Shown piece after piece: positions 1 through 10,314 of a stretch of DNA of 64,000 nucleotides. The notes under the pieces were generated by a model. It was not told the origin of the DNA and did no database searches. It was given only the letters and a program-made list of their open reading frames with translations. Position numbers and translations under genes: made by a program. Every line of letters starts with the position of its first letter. The stretch's first letter is position 1. The DNA lies in contig JABAAE010000006.1 in assembly GCA_014238905.1 (NCBI GenBank), forward strand, positions 248,001-312,000. Direction: 5' to 3'. The stretch is from Planctomycetota bacterium (GTDB lineage Bacteria; Planctomycetota; Planctomycetia; Pirellulales; Pirellulaceae).

Positions 1-1874
1 GTAACGGGTTCCTTGCCCTGCCTACGCAAATCGGCCTGTGCGCCAGTCAAATCCATATCCAGTTGAAGCCCCAACAAATTCCATAATTCGTTGATATTGC
101 AGCCGCCGGCATAATTCAAATACGAATTCCGAAACCGCGGTTCGTAAACAGCATAGGGATCCTCAAATACTGCCGTAGGTTGACCCTGCTTGATAGCATC
201 CATCAAAAACAACAACTGCTCAGGATTGAGTGTAGATGGCTGCTCTACCAGGAGCACATCGTATCTAAGACGGTCTTCACCATCCTCTTCAATCCAAACT
301 CGGATCGGTTCGCTGGCATCGACATTTTCAACCTTGTATTGTTTTTCAATTGATTTCACAAATTCGGATTTCGGGATTCGAACCCTTCCCTGATTGGTCG
401 TAATGGCACCTCCTGCCGGCGCTGCGATGGTCCCCAAGACGCCGACAATCTTTCTTTCCGGTTTTGCAACCGTCCGAATTGCGCGAATGAGTTCGTGCTC
501 TACGTTCATTCCATCAAAGAAAAACGGAACCGCCACTCGTTCCAATCCACAGGTCACAGTGGCACCAAGAATCACCTGATCTCGCCGATTGGATCCGCGG
601 GCATTGGATTCAACCTCCTGTGCTCGAATCCCGAAACTCTTACGGGCAATCGACGCTTCCTCACTGACGGGATCCACAGAAAGATTCAAGTTTAAGCGAA
701 TCCGTTTGTCGCCAATCGTTGAGAATTCCCTCAACAAAGAAATCACCTCAAACTTCGTTCGGGCATACTTTGGCGGGATATTGTTACCGACGAAAGCATC
801 AATCACGATTGGATTTTGAATTTCCGAGTATTCACCTTCGTTGGAATTAATTTCCTGTAAAATCTCCAGTGTTTTCGGCAGCAGAGAACTAACTTTCCCT
901 TCCGATGCATCATAACGAAGCCCACGATTTAGGCCTGAATTTTGAACGATCAAAGTCATCGCCACAACAATGACGACAATCATGGGCACTCGCACCAGGT
1001 AATGCCAAATTGTCGACGAACCATCTTTGCCGCCAATCCAGTGGCGGCGGCCAATCAACACCAAACTCAGGTAGAGCCCGATAACAGCAATTCCAATAAA
1101 ATAGATCATCGGTGCGATTCCGATGACTCCACGACCGAAAGTTTCAAACCGGGAAAGGTATCCCCATGCCGAAAGCTCGCCCACGAGTTCGTTTCCCGAG
1201 ACAATAACATCTACGTTGGAAAGGAACGCCAGCGGCGCGTTGAGCACGGCTCCAAAAATGAACCCCACCGTCAGATTGTTGGTCAGAAAAGAGGCAACCA
1301 TTCCCAACGAAATCATGGCCACACCGACGAACCAGTACCCCAAATAGGTAGCCGATAAAAGCCCAGAATCAAGCTGACCTTCTGTGATGTAAGCCAGAAA
1401 CGAATAATTGCAGATTTCCGAAAACACTAAAGAAACCGTAAAGACAAAAAGTGCAGCAAGGTATTTACCCAAGACAACATCGTAATCGGTTGCAGGTAGA
1501 GTCAAGAGAAGTTCGTCGGTACCCTGACGCTTTTCCTCTGCCCAAATAGCCATGGTGATCGCGGGAATGAAGATCAACATGATATAGGGAAGATAGATAT
1601 TAAGCTGGTCAAAATTAGCAAGATTGGATGTGAAAAATTCGTGTGGCCAAAACGCCGCCACAGCAGCTAACACGCAAAACAGGCAAAGAAAAACATAACC
1701 CGTGGGGTTACTGAAATACCCAACAAAATTACGTTGCATGACAGCAAATGCTGCCGAACGAAACTTGAACTTGGGGAGCAAAAGAAGCACCACGGTTGCC
1801 AGCATCAATATCGACAAAAAAATCACGTCGATAGACAACACTAGAAAAATTTCAATTATCTCTCTTAAGCTCAT
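1..1874 (-). CDS. ABC-2 type permease fused to GldG-like domain (3' end outside window)
   Basis: The reading frame is open from the ATG at 1874 to the left edge, at least 624 residues, so the C-terminus is missing. The N-terminal half has about six to seven hydrophobic segments and the ABC-2 permease hallmark in which an acidic EEKRQGT stretch follows a membrane helix (residues about 112-118). From about residue 300 a last helix leads into a large soluble region resembling the GldG/ABC-transporter-auxiliary family. The ATPase gene lies 77 bp upstream on the same strand, so the two probably form one exporter, comparable to GldA with GldF and GldG of Bacteroidetes but with permease and auxiliary part in one chain. 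An in-frame TGA seven codons upstream supports the ATG at 1874. The family match is confident; the transported substrate is unknown, and gliding is not implied. Confidence 0.85.
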   Translation of the reverse strand, partial: MSLREIIEIFLVLSIDVIFLSILMLATVVLLLLPKFKFRSAAFAVMQRNFVGYFSNPTGYVFLCLFCVLAAVAAFWPHEFFTSNLANFDQLNIYLPYIMLIFIPAITMAIWAEEKRQGTDELLLTLPATDYDVVLGKYLAALFVFTVSLVFSEICNYSFLAYITEGQLDSGLLSATYLGYWFVGVAMISLGMVASFLTNNLTVGFIFGAVLNAPLAFLSNVDVIVSGNELVGELSAWGYLSRFETFGRGVIGIAPMIYFIGIAVIGLYLSLVLIGRRHWIGGKDGSSTIWHYLVRVPMIVVIVVAMTLIVQNSGLNRGLRYDASEGKVSSLLPKTLEILQEINSNEGEYSEIQNPIVIDAFVGNNIPPKYARTKFEVISLLREFSTIGDKRIRLNLNLSVDPVSEEASIARKSFGIRAQEVESNARGSNRRDQVILGATVTCGLERVAVPFFFDGMNVEHELIRAIRTVAKPERKIVGVLGTIAAPAGGAITTNQGRVRIPKSEFVKSIEKQYKVENVDASEPIRVWIEEDGEDRLRYDVLLVEQPSTLNPEQLLFLMDAIKQGQPTAVFEDPYAVYEPRFRNSYLNYAGGCNINELWNLLGLQLDMDLTGAQADLRRQGKEPV

Positions 1875-1951
1875 TCCAATTCTCAGTTGATTTCAATTGT
1901 CAATAAAAGCAGGAACAGGATGTTTCACGCCAACAAGGGTGACTATTTTTC

Positions 1952-2716
1952 TTAATACGTCATGCGGGCAAAAGCGTCGTCCAATCCCTTTTTATCAGGG
2001 TCCAAGCCGGCCACATTTCCATCGTAAACTTTACGCCCTTCGTTGATTAAAATCACCCGACTGGCCATCGCTTCGACTTCCTGAAGAATGTGAGTCGACA
2101 GTAATATCGTCTTATCTTGGCCCAGGTTTCGAATGGTTTGCCGAACCTCACGAATCTGGTTCGGATCCAGTCCACCGGTTGGCTCATCTAGAATCAGCAC
2201 TTTCGGTTCGTGCAGCAGTGCCTGTGCCATACCAACTCTTTGTCGAAATCCTTTGGATAATTTGCTAATCGGTTTTCGAATGACCGTTTTCAAATCGCAC
2301 TGCTCGATCACCGCGGCAATCCTCTCACTTTTTCTCTGCTTTGACATCCCCCTTGCATCCGCAAAAAAATTCAATGAGCTAAACGGAGTCATCTCCGGAT
2401 ATAACGGACCGTTTTCAGGCAGATAACCAAGTGTTTTGGAGGCTTCGATACGGTCCTCAGCCATATTGAATCCGGCAATTTTTGCGACACCTTCACTTGG
2501 CGCAAGGTAACCGGTTAACATTTTCATCGTCGTGCTCTTACCAGCGCCGTTAGGGCCGAGAAACGCGACAATCTCTCCTTGATGAACTTTAAATGAGACG
2601 TCGCGCGTAGCAGCGAAGATCCCATAGAATTTGGACAATCGAGCCGCTTCAATCATCGGGGATGATGACTCGTCCGGTTTCGATGGGACATTTTCTTCAA
2701 GAGTGTCAGTTTCCAT
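1952..2716 (-). CDS. ABC transporter ATP-binding protein, GldA/CcmA type
   Basis: This 254-residue protein is a single complete ABC ATPase. Walker A GPNGAGKST is at residues 54-62, the signature LSKGFRQR at about 153-160, Walker B VLILDEPT at 173-180 and the switch histidine of STHIL at 209. It would power the permease/GldG-like fusion encoded just downstream on the same strand. The first 20 residues are Glu/Ser/Pro-rich and precede the usual start of the fold; Met21 (MIEAARLSKFYG) is a possible alternative start, and neither has a strong ribosome-binding site. The YLPENGPLYPEMT segment after the Q-loop is typical of the GldA/NatA-like subgroup. Substrate is not predictable from the sequence. 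Confidence 0.93.
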   Translation of the reverse strand: METDTLEENVPSKPDESSSPMIEAARLSKFYGIFAATRDVSFKVHQGEIVAFLGPNGAGKSTTMKMLTGYLAPSEGVAKIAGFNMAEDRIEASKTLGYLPENGPLYPEMTPFSSLNFFADARGMSKQRKSERIAAVIEQCDLKTVIRKPISKLSKGFRQRVGMAQALLHEPKVLILDEPTGGLDPNQIREVRQTIRNLGQDKTILLSTHILQEVEAMASRVILINEGRKVYDGNVAGLDPDKKGLDDAFARMTY

Positions 2717-2844
2717 TTTTTAACGATCGACAGCAGGAAAATTAACGCAGATTAAAAAGATCCGGGGTTAGTCGGGGCAAAACGACGCCTTCAACTCGTT
2801 TGAAACAGATCCGGCTTCCGGAGCCTATCAGATTACCAAACAGA

Positions 2845-4491
2845 TTAAATTGGCTCGTAAAAAGTTTGCGCTTTCTGAAAACAAACATGTTTTAACCAGT
2901 TCTTGTCGTCCGAATCGGGAAAATCCAATCGCAAATGGACCCCTCTGGACTCACATCTGTCGATTGCGGAAACAATTATTACGAGAGAAACCGTCAGAAG
3001 GTTTTGTAACTCCCAGCCCCTTGAATCGTCAAACTGTCGGGACAGAACATATTTCTGCCACATCTTAACCGTAGCCAATGCTTCCTGCAGACCCTGACTT
3101 CCTCGTTGTACCCCCACATTTCGCCACATCAAGCTCTTTAAAGAACTCTTAATGTCATCCAAATCGAGCCTGGGATCCTCAGAATGTGAAATGCCTTCAT
3201 TGGATACCGGAAACGCTCGGAACAGGTCAGATTCCGCAGCAGCCGCATCACCAGCGTGTTTACCGGCTTCGGCACCGTAGACCAAGCCCTCAAGCAAGCT
3301 GTTGGATGCCAATCGATTAGCTCCATGTAACCCAGTGCTGGTGACCTCACCGGCTGCCCACAATCTGGGCATGGAGGTCGCACCTCGCGCATCCACGACC
3401 AGACCCCCTATCATGTAATGAGCGCCGGGTCGAACCGGTATACGGTCGATCGTAATATCCAGTCCAAATTCCCTACAGGATCTGGCAATACCTGGAAACC
3501 GTTGCTTCATGAATTCGCCCGACAAATGGCTGAGATCTAGATAGACACAGGAATGCTGGGTTTTCTCCATCTGCTTAACAATGGACTTAGATACGACATC
3601 CCTCGGGGCCAACTCCAATCGCTGGTCATAATCACCCATGAATCTAAAACCGTTTTTATCCACCAGGTATGCACCCTCTCCACGAAGGGCTTCGGTGATC
3701 AAGCTCCGACTGCTTCCCGCGATATACAGCACAGTGGGATGAAACTGCATGAATTCCATGTCCCTGACTTTCACCCCGGCCCGAATCGCCATCGCGTGGC
3801 CATCACCAGTCGCGACTTTAGGGTTTGTGGAATCACGGTAACACTGCCCTGCCCCACCTGTACAAAGGATCGTTTGCTTGGACCAGACCATCGTCTTGCG
3901 CCCCGACTCATTGGCGATGATCGCACCACGGCATTCATCGCTTGTTGAGCCGTCATCCGGATGGGATATCAAATCCAACGTAAAGTGATCCGCCAACAAT
4001 GTAATATTGTCCCGCTCGCGAATTTTGGCGATGACCGCTCGCATGACTTCTCGACCAGTCGCATCGCCTAAGGCGTGAACAATCCTGTTAAAACTGTGTC
4101 CACCCTCTTTCCCCAATGTCAAATCACCATCTTGCAAATCAAATTGGGTACCCAATTTAATCAACTCTCGGATTCGCTGTGGCGCTTGTTTCACCACATT
4201 GGAAACGACTTCCTCGTGACAAAGACTTGCACCAGCAATCATGGTGTCCTGCACGTGTGATTCAAAACGATCACCCGGATCAAGCACACCCGCGATACCA
4301 CCTTGGGCATAATGACTATTTGATTCGGTCACCTCATCCTTGGTAACAATGATGACATGCAAATTGGAATCGGCTTCCAAAGCCGCTCGCATACCGGCCA
4401 AGCCCCCGCCAATAATCAAAATGTCAGCAAATCGGTGTGGCAGTAATTTGGGATCAAACGGGGTAAGAAATCGAGATTGATGAGAATTCAT
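2845..4491 (-). CDS. nadB: L-aspartate oxidase NadB
   Basis: NadB oxidises L-aspartate to iminoaspartate with FAD, the first step of de novo NAD synthesis; quinolinate synthase NadA, which uses the product, is not in this window. The 548 residues begin with the FAD dinucleotide-binding motif IIGGGLAGMRAAL (about residues 26-38), followed by the conserved SNSHYAQGGIAGVL segment. The family's substrate/FAD regions QFHPTVLY, ITEALRGEGAYLVD, RPGAHYMIGG and GLHGANRLASNSLLEGLVYG are all present. Together these separate NadB from succinate dehydrogenase flavoproteins, because the SNSHYAQGG and GANRLASNSLLE forms are the NadB versions. Length is normal. It appears monocistronic, with gaps of about 130 bp downstream and 300 bp upstream. 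Confidence 0.95.
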   Translation of the reverse strand: MNSHQSRFLTPFDPKLLPHRFADILIIGGGLAGMRAALEADSNLHVIIVTKDEVTESNSHYAQGGIAGVLDPGDRFESHVQDTMIAGASLCHEEVVSNVVKQAPQRIRELIKLGTQFDLQDGDLTLGKEGGHSFNRIVHALGDATGREVMRAVIAKIRERDNITLLADHFTLDLISHPDDGSTSDECRGAIIANESGRKTMVWSKQTILCTGGAGQCYRDSTNPKVATGDGHAMAIRAGVKVRDMEFMQFHPTVLYIAGSSRSLITEALRGEGAYLVDKNGFRFMGDYDQRLELAPRDVVSKSIVKQMEKTQHSCVYLDLSHLSGEFMKQRFPGIARSCREFGLDITIDRIPVRPGAHYMIGGLVVDARGATSMPRLWAAGEVTSTGLHGANRLASNSLLEGLVYGAEAGKHAGDAAAAESDLFRAFPVSNEGISHSEDPRLDLDDIKSSLKSLMWRNVGVQRGSQGLQEALATVKMWQKYVLSRQFDDSRGWELQNLLTVSLVIIVSAIDRCESRGVHLRLDFPDSDDKNWLKHVCFQKAQTFYEPI

Positions 4492-4790
4492 AAACTATTC
4501 TTTTGGCTAGTTCAAATGCCTCAGACAATGCTTAGGCTGTTGCCGGTCAACCCGTAAACCTTCGAGATGCGACCAATGGACAAATTGACGAATACCTTTA
4601 AGCAATACAATTTGATTGTCAGTCGCGTTGAAAGAACCGGTCCAATTCCTAACATCCAGCGATCTCTGACAACAAAAAAATTTCCTAGAAGTTAACCCCA
4701 ATATTCGCTGGCACACCGACGGGTGAAGCCAAATCCAAGGTGCCCATTATAGGGCTGCTTCACTGAATTGCGAATGCAGATCGCCCCAAA
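4492..4790. other. Intergenic stretch between the 974-residue protein gene and nadB
   Basis: About 300 bp lie between two minus-strand genes. A 69-codon minus-strand frame at 4507-4716 has no recognisable similarity and an odd composition, so I do not call it. The stretch most likely holds the nadB promoter and leader. I see no terminator hairpin, riboswitch or tRNA. Confidence 0.4.
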
Positions 4791-7715
4791 TTAATTGCCT
4801 GAGCTTCCTTTCAACGAACGCTGACTCTTCTGGATTGAGCGGAATTTTCGAGCGAAGTCAGAAGGAACTTTTCGTACGCCAGCTGTCTGCCGAAAACCTT
4901 CCTGGTTGTCATCCTTCAATGATTGATTTCGGGTAGCATTGGAGGGGTCCGTCAATCCTAACGAACGCAGGGCATCGTCGAACCTTTGCTTATCCACTTG
5001 TGACCCGGATTCTGCCTTGGATCGCATTTTTTCCCAGCGTTTTGAAAACTCCTTGAGTTCGTCAGGGGTCCATTTCAATTCGTCCAACAGATCCTGTTGC
5101 TGGCGATCCTCTTGTTCCTTAAGCCGATCCAGAACCATGTCGGTGGCGTTGCGAGCGTAATCCAAATTCGCTTTTCCTGGCTTCATGTCCTCACCCATTC
5201 CGCTATCTTGCCGTGGTTGTTGTTTCGATTGTCGCTGGCGATCTTCTCCAACCCCCGCCTCACCTGTTTTCCCACCTGAGTTGGTTCGATTACCATCCGG
5301 ACTATCATTTTCTCCCTGTTCACCACCCTTATCACTTTTACGCTGTTTACCATCTGAACGACTCGGATCCGACTTCCCATTCTGAGACTTTTTTTCTGAG
5401 GATGGGCGTTGCTGAGATTTCGAATTGGCGGGCTCCCCTTGCTTCGTTCCATCATCCGCTGCGCCAGATTTTTCTGCCTGGGATGGGCTGCTCTTGGCAT
5501 TACCCTTTTTAGACTTTTCCAAATCAGCGGATTTCTGAGGCTGAGAGGATTTCGTACCAGTCGGATCTAAATCAGATTTCTTTGCCGCATCCGAGGTGTT
5601 TGATGGTGAATCTTTGCGATTCGCTCCTGGTTCTGATGGTTTACGTCCAACATCTTGCCCACTTTTCCCATCAGAAGGGTTTTCCGTTTTCTCTTCTCCT
5701 GGATCTTGTTGCTGATTCGATGAGTCACCTTTATTCCGATCGAAGTAGTCCTTTAAGCGGTTAAAGGCTTCCTTGGAACTCTCTGCCTTCTCCTGTGAAT
5801 TGTTTTTCAAATCATCTTTGGGACGACTTTCATCAGAAGGAGATAGATCGCTATCAGAAGCCCCTCCGTCTGAACCGGATTGGTTAGCCGAAGACGAACC
5901 GGGGTCACCGGCCTCAGCGTCGGTTGCCGACCCACTGCCACTAGGATCGCCCTGCTTGGAACCACCTTGTTTTGGATCACCTTGTTTTGGATCACCCTGT
6001 TTTGGATCGCCCTGCTTAGGATCTTGAGGAGAAAGAGGCTCAGTGACCAATACTCGATAATTCTCGGTTCGCTCCCTTAACGGATCAAAGATCCGATTTC
6101 TCCCCATGCATCGATTATCTTCAGCTGAAGCAAACAGCACGACTTCATCTCCAGGCTTGAGACCAAATTGGACAGGAGAAAAATCAAATTGGACGACCTG
6201 TTTCCCAACTCGACCGTCGTCAGATTGGGTTCGCAAAAGGTCTTTGTCAAAAAGTCGATTTCCTTTGCAATCGCCCATCAACTGAATTCGAGTCAATCGA
6301 TAATCTGGATCAACGGCCGTTATTTCGATTTTGCTAGTCTGATCAAGAGGTACCTCGACGGTTTTCTCATTAGGCTGAACGACCTCTATCTCGGGTGAAA
6401 GATCCGGCGTCACCTCAATTCTTGAAAGGGTAGGATTCTCACTAGAATCGCCATCCAAGCTGGTGAAAACGAGTTGATAATGGGTCACCTCCGCCTGAGA
6501 CCGGAAACGATTCCAATTCAACATCAATTCACCCATAGCCAACTTTTCGTCTTCAACATCTAGACGAACCTGACGAACTTTTTTCAATTCACTGACTGCC
6601 GGAAATCCTGATTTCTCGTCTCCACTTCGTTGAGGATCTTTGGTCTCACGAAATAACTCAAGCCAGGCAGATTGAATTGGTAAATTGGTTCTTGCCTGAA
6701 TCTTGACGATCGTTCCCTCGACACCCGAAATCACGTCGGGATTCTCAATTTTCTGATCAGGAATTTCGGTATAGGCTGGTGAAAAATATTCGGCTGATTC
6801 CAGGAAGATGGTAGGACAAGTCTTTACTTCGACGCGAAATTCAGGCGATGTAGCATCGCCGGCAACCAGCCAATATCGGAGTGACTCCTGCAATCCTCGA
6901 CCATCTTCACTGAGCATGGCGCGGAACACATTGAGCTGATCATCAAATTGCATGGGGATAGAATAACCCTTCCTGCGTCCGTCGTCGGTCGTGACAAACA
7001 ATTGGGCGAATTCATTTTTCCCCAGGCCCTTAATCCTTGCTTCAACTTCCAGAACCTCGCCAAAGTACTTTTGATCGTTGCCCGGCGAAACCTCTGAAAT
7101 CGTCACCCTCGAGGGCGCTGCGAGCTCTGCAGTCGGCAACATCACCCGGCCAATAGTTTGAAAAGGATCTTTGGGCGAAAGCACCTTGTAGAGGGCAAAT
7201 AATGCAACCAATCCGGCCAATGCATAACCGGCAAAAATCATCCGGGATCGATCAACAGCAAGATCCAGTGGGATATTGGCTACGTCAGCCGCTGCTGTTT
7301 GAGTCAGCTTTTGCTGTACAACCCGATTCGGTCGGTTACCCTTTATCAATCTTGTAGAAAGATAGTTGATCACACTATTTTTCAATTCTGGGCGGGAATC
7401 TTCAATTTTCTTGGCCGCATAAAGTGGGTTGATTCGCTTAACAAACAAGGGGAGCAGAAAAAAAACAAAGAACGCAGCGATACCACAAAAAACAAGGGCA
7501 AACGCCGTCCATCTCATCCAAAGCTGCAACTCAATGATCCAAGCATCCACCAGACAAAGAGCAAAAAGAAATCCCAAAACCCCAATTGTCAACAGCAGGG
7601 TGATTGAAAATAGATCGACCCACTTTACCTGCTGGGCAGTTTTCGAAATTCGTTCGTTTAAGAAATTCTCAAACCGGTTGCCCGGCAGATTTTCCGATTC
7701 TGAAGAACTTGCCAT
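4791..7715 (-). CDS. Large membrane protein with long low-complexity charged tail
   Basis: The product has 974 residues. Residues 1-200 contain three hydrophobic helices (around residues 36-56, 68-92 and 162-182), separated by a stretch resembling DUF4175-type proteins. Residues 200-540 look like extracytoplasmic beta-rich domains. From about 545 to 860 the chain is almost entirely Ser, Lys, Gly, Asp, Asn, Gln and Glu, starting with four to five tandem QGDPK units. The C-terminal 110 residues are charged and helical (KRWEKMRSKAESGSQ region). Comparable proteins occur in planctomycete genomes near MoxR/DUF58/VWA gene sets, from family memory; none of those partners is visible here. The start ATG has a close GGGAG upstream. 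Function unknown; a cell-envelope role is inference. Confidence 0.8.
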   Translation of the reverse strand: MASSSESENLPGNRFENFLNERISKTAQQVKWVDLFSITLLLTIGVLGFLFALCLVDAWIIELQLWMRWTAFALVFCGIAAFFVFFLLPLFVKRINPLYAAKKIEDSRPELKNSVINYLSTRLIKGNRPNRVVQQKLTQTAAADVANIPLDLAVDRSRMIFAGYALAGLVALFALYKVLSPKDPFQTIGRVMLPTAELAAPSRVTISEVSPGNDQKYFGEVLEVEARIKGLGKNEFAQLFVTTDDGRRKGYSIPMQFDDQLNVFRAMLSEDGRGLQESLRYWLVAGDATSPEFRVEVKTCPTIFLESAEYFSPAYTEIPDQKIENPDVISGVEGTIVKIQARTNLPIQSAWLELFRETKDPQRSGDEKSGFPAVSELKKVRQVRLDVEDEKLAMGELMLNWNRFRSQAEVTHYQLVFTSLDGDSSENPTLSRIEVTPDLSPEIEVVQPNEKTVEVPLDQTSKIEITAVDPDYRLTRIQLMGDCKGNRLFDKDLLRTQSDDGRVGKQVVQFDFSPVQFGLKPGDEVVLFASAEDNRCMGRNRIFDPLRERTENYRVLVTEPLSPQDPKQGDPKQGDPKQGDPKQGGSKQGDPSGSGSATDAEAGDPGSSSANQSGSDGGASDSDLSPSDESRPKDDLKNNSQEKAESSKEAFNRLKDYFDRNKGDSSNQQQDPGEEKTENPSDGKSGQDVGRKPSEPGANRKDSPSNTSDAAKKSDLDPTGTKSSQPQKSADLEKSKKGNAKSSPSQAEKSGAADDGTKQGEPANSKSQQRPSSEKKSQNGKSDPSRSDGKQRKSDKGGEQGENDSPDGNRTNSGGKTGEAGVGEDRQRQSKQQPRQDSGMGEDMKPGKANLDYARNATDMVLDRLKEQEDRQQQDLLDELKWTPDELKEFSKRWEKMRSKAESGSQVDKQRFDDALRSLGLTDPSNATRNQSLKDDNQEGFRQTAGVRKVPSDFARKFRSIQKSQRSLKGSSGN
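5944..6024 (-). repeat. 15-bp coding tandem repeat (QGDPK units)
   Basis: About five 15-bp units encode QGDPK, with one variant QGGSK, at the start of the low-complexity tail of the 974-residue membrane protein. Units differ by single bases such as TTTTGG versus CTTAGG and CACC versus CGCC, so the array is not perfectly homogenised. Confidence 0.85.
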
Positions 7716-8946
7716 TACTCCCTATCCATGTCGAACTTGCGGGCATCTTGAAACTAACGCAAAAGTCGCAAATCCGTTCCAAGATCTATCGATGATTCCA
7801 CCCACCTGAATTATAGGCTTTGGTTACCAATTGGGTGAACTCAAATTCGCCAAAATCGTCCTAGCCGAACCGCTTTCCCCATCCCAAGATTAACAACAAC
7901 CTACAGTTTCGGCGTCTATTTGCTATGCATATCCTAATTTCTGTACATATTTCTCGTCAAAATCCATTCCTACGGCTGTTAATTCCAGAATCGATCGATG
8001 TAGCACCAACCCGAGATGAGATAGAAGACGGCAGCGTCGTAAAAATTACAATATCCACCGACCGTTCTCTTATTACTTGGAAACAGACAAGTCGCCAACA
8101 CTTGGGTAAGACACGTAGACCATCAGCAGGATTGATTGACTAAGAGATTTCTCGGGCCGTTGGCACCATAGCTTGAACAAACAGTTCAACCTCTCCTTAT
8201 TTATCATCGCTGGTGGTTGAATCCTGAGAATCAGTGGATTTGATTGGGCAGTTTGACTGTAGATTCGGTGGCAATTGGACATCAATTCCAGCGTTCCCCT
8301 TAATCTTTATACTTTTGAAAAAACCATGATCCCGCATTCGCATCGGTCATCTCCCTTTCGTCAAACGACCACGATCAATCTGCTAAAAATTTGTGCGGAA
8401 AGATTAAGATTTTGCACATCCAGTCTTTTCCCAAGAGTCCTTAACCCGGGCGCAATCTGGCAAAAATGACCGGTAACCCAACCACAGCCACTGGTAGCAC
8501 TTATTCAGAACGACCTCCGCTTTCTAATGGCGACTGGAAGACTCTCGTGAAAAAAACAATTCTTGCCCCCAAACTTCAATAAATCGTCCCGTAATGCTCA
8601 TTTTCAGAAGTGGTTGTGTCTGATGGGTACCGGATGTGGAAAAATCCGTATTCACGCCGGGCGGGTCTGCGATTCTCGCCAAAGGGGGATGACTATAAAG
8701 AAAACGCAGTCGTGACACCGCAGATTTTGCGCCGCGAGTTTCTACACTAGTTTGTTCGGAATCAAACCGCTAAACAGGAGTGAAGCCAAATAAACTGTTA
8801 TCGGTGAATTGTCTATTTTTCGATCGATCGTTGATCCGGACGAACCGTAGCAGCAATGGTAATGATCAGCACTTATTGCCGGACCTCCAATCAATCAACG
8901 CCAAAATCCCGCGTTCCTATTCTTATTTTCTCAGTATCGAAAAAGA
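7716..8946. other. Gene-poor 1.2 kb gap
   Basis: No convincing gene was found on either strand. The open frames here (for example 7925-8143 plus, 8073-8285 minus, 8524-8718 minus) are 60-75 codons long, overlap each other on opposite strands and give translations without recognisable motifs. The left end should carry the promoter of the minus-strand membrane protein gene, and the right end that of the plus-strand acyltransferase-like gene. I recognise no tRNA, structured RNA or mobile element. Confidence 0.5.
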
Positions 8947-10314
8947 ATGCATTTCAACTCAAACCACTTTCCCATCAAGTTGGTCGCCTTTGAAAATTAT
9001 ATGCGTGAGGATGATTCTCCATTGTATCCGATGGTCATCCCCGTCCATTTAGAATTGACTGGAAATGGAAAGACGTCGATCCTCGAGTCAGCATTTCGAG
9101 ATGCGATGCAAAGCCAACCTCTGCTGAACGCTCGAATACAAAAGCAAGGAAGACATTGGTACTGGATTGAAACCCCCCCAACTACCATCCAATGGGTCCA
9201 ATCGATGCCCGATTCAGTAAACATCAATCTAAAACAGGAAGCTGGGGTCAAAATCTACGCGTTGGAAAAGGACGGCGAGTTTCATGTCAGGCTTTTTTTT
9301 CATCATTGCATTGCAGACGGAATCGGCATCGTTGAATTCCTGGAACATTGGCTGAAAATCTATGATCGACAAGCAAAAACCACACCGATGCCAGCACCCC
9401 AAACCCAAACCAGTCATCCAGCCTCGATGGTGACTCCGCCGGAACCGCCGTTCGGCTCAGCCGCACTGGTACAGCGAGGAAAATTTGGCATGTCGCTCTG
9501 GAAGTATTGCCTTCGGCCAATCCAAGAAATCTGTGGAATGATTGGCGTCCTTGGTTTTTTTTCTCGTCGCCCGGTTGCAGTTGGTCCTCAGGTTTATTCA
9601 AAAGACTTCAGTGCAACGATGGACCCTCAAATCTGCTACCAGTCAGATTCCCTTACTGTCGATCAAACCCATGAGGTGATGACAAATTCAAAAAAGAGGG
9701 GCTATACCGTCAATGATTATTTTTTGGCAGCTGTGTATTCCGGTTGCCAATCATGGCTCAACGACCATGCCGCTTCCGTTTCAGATCGTTTTCTCAGGAT
9801 CATGATTCCGATCAATATGCGGAAAGAGGCTCAAAAGCCGTTACCGACAACAAACTGTGTGACCATGGTGCACATGGATCGTCGACCGAAACGTTCCAGG
9901 TCCCTTGACGTGACCCGTTGGTATGTCCGATTGGAAATGCGTCTCATCAAAAAACTTCGATCCGGATTGACGTTCATTCATTTGATACGACTCTTGGGTT
10001 GGATGCGTAAACTGCCCTTTATGCTACGACGGGACCGTTGTATCGCCACCACGATTGCATCCAATATCGGACCTTTATTCCAAGATTGCTCGCTGCGTAA
10101 TATCAACGGCGAATTAGCCGCCGGGGATCTTACATTGAAATCCATCGGCATCTTTCCACCAGTCCGCCCATTTACCTGGATTGCATTTTTGATCACGACA
10201 TACGGAAATGAAATGCAAATCAACACGACTTATTGTGGTAAAGCACTCAGCGAAAAAGATGTTGCATTTGTACTGCAACGCGTTAAAAATCAGTTATCCA
10301 AAGAATCAACTTAG
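8947..10314 (+). CDS. Condensation-domain / wax-ester-synthase-like acyltransferase
   Basis: This 455-residue protein carries the HHxxxDG active-site motif of the CoA-dependent acyltransferase (condensation) superfamily as HHCIADG at residues 119-125, preceded by the usual beta strand. The N-terminus (FENYMREDDSPLYPM) resembles the opening of alcohol acetyltransferase/WS-DGAT-like and condensation-like proteins that work outside NRPS assembly lines. No carrier protein, adenylation or ketosynthase gene is nearby, so a free-standing transferase acting on acyl-CoA or a pre-loaded carrier is more likely than NRPS. The start ATG is directly preceded by an AAAAAGA run. The gene 135 bp downstream on the same strand encodes a membrane protein and could be co-transcribed. 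Substrates cannot be read from the sequence. Confidence 0.75.
   Translation: MHFNSNHFPIKLVAFENYMREDDSPLYPMVIPVHLELTGNGKTSILESAFRDAMQSQPLLNARIQKQGRHWYWIETPPTTIQWVQSMPDSVNINLKQEAGVKIYALEKDGEFHVRLFFHHCIADGIGIVEFLEHWLKIYDRQAKTTPMPAPQTQTSHPASMVTPPEPPFGSAALVQRGKFGMSLWKYCLRPIQEICGMIGVLGFFSRRPVAVGPQVYSKDFSATMDPQICYQSDSLTVDQTHEVMTNSKKRGYTVNDYFLAAVYSGCQSWLNDHAASVSDRFLRIMIPINMRKEAQKPLPTTNCVTMVHMDRRPKRSRSLDVTRWYVRLEMRLIKKLRSGLTFIHLIRLLGWMRKLPFMLRRDRCIATTIASNIGPLFQDCSLRNINGELAAGDLTLKSIGIFPPVRPFTWIAFLITTYGNEMQINTTYCGKALSEKDVAFVLQRVKNQLSKEST

Noticed and set aside
373-385. tRNA T-loop-like GGGTTCGAATCCC on the minus strand
   Set aside because: It lies inside the coding frame of the permease/GldG-like gene, the flanking stem does not extend to five pairs, and no acceptor, D-arm or anticodon arm can be placed around it.
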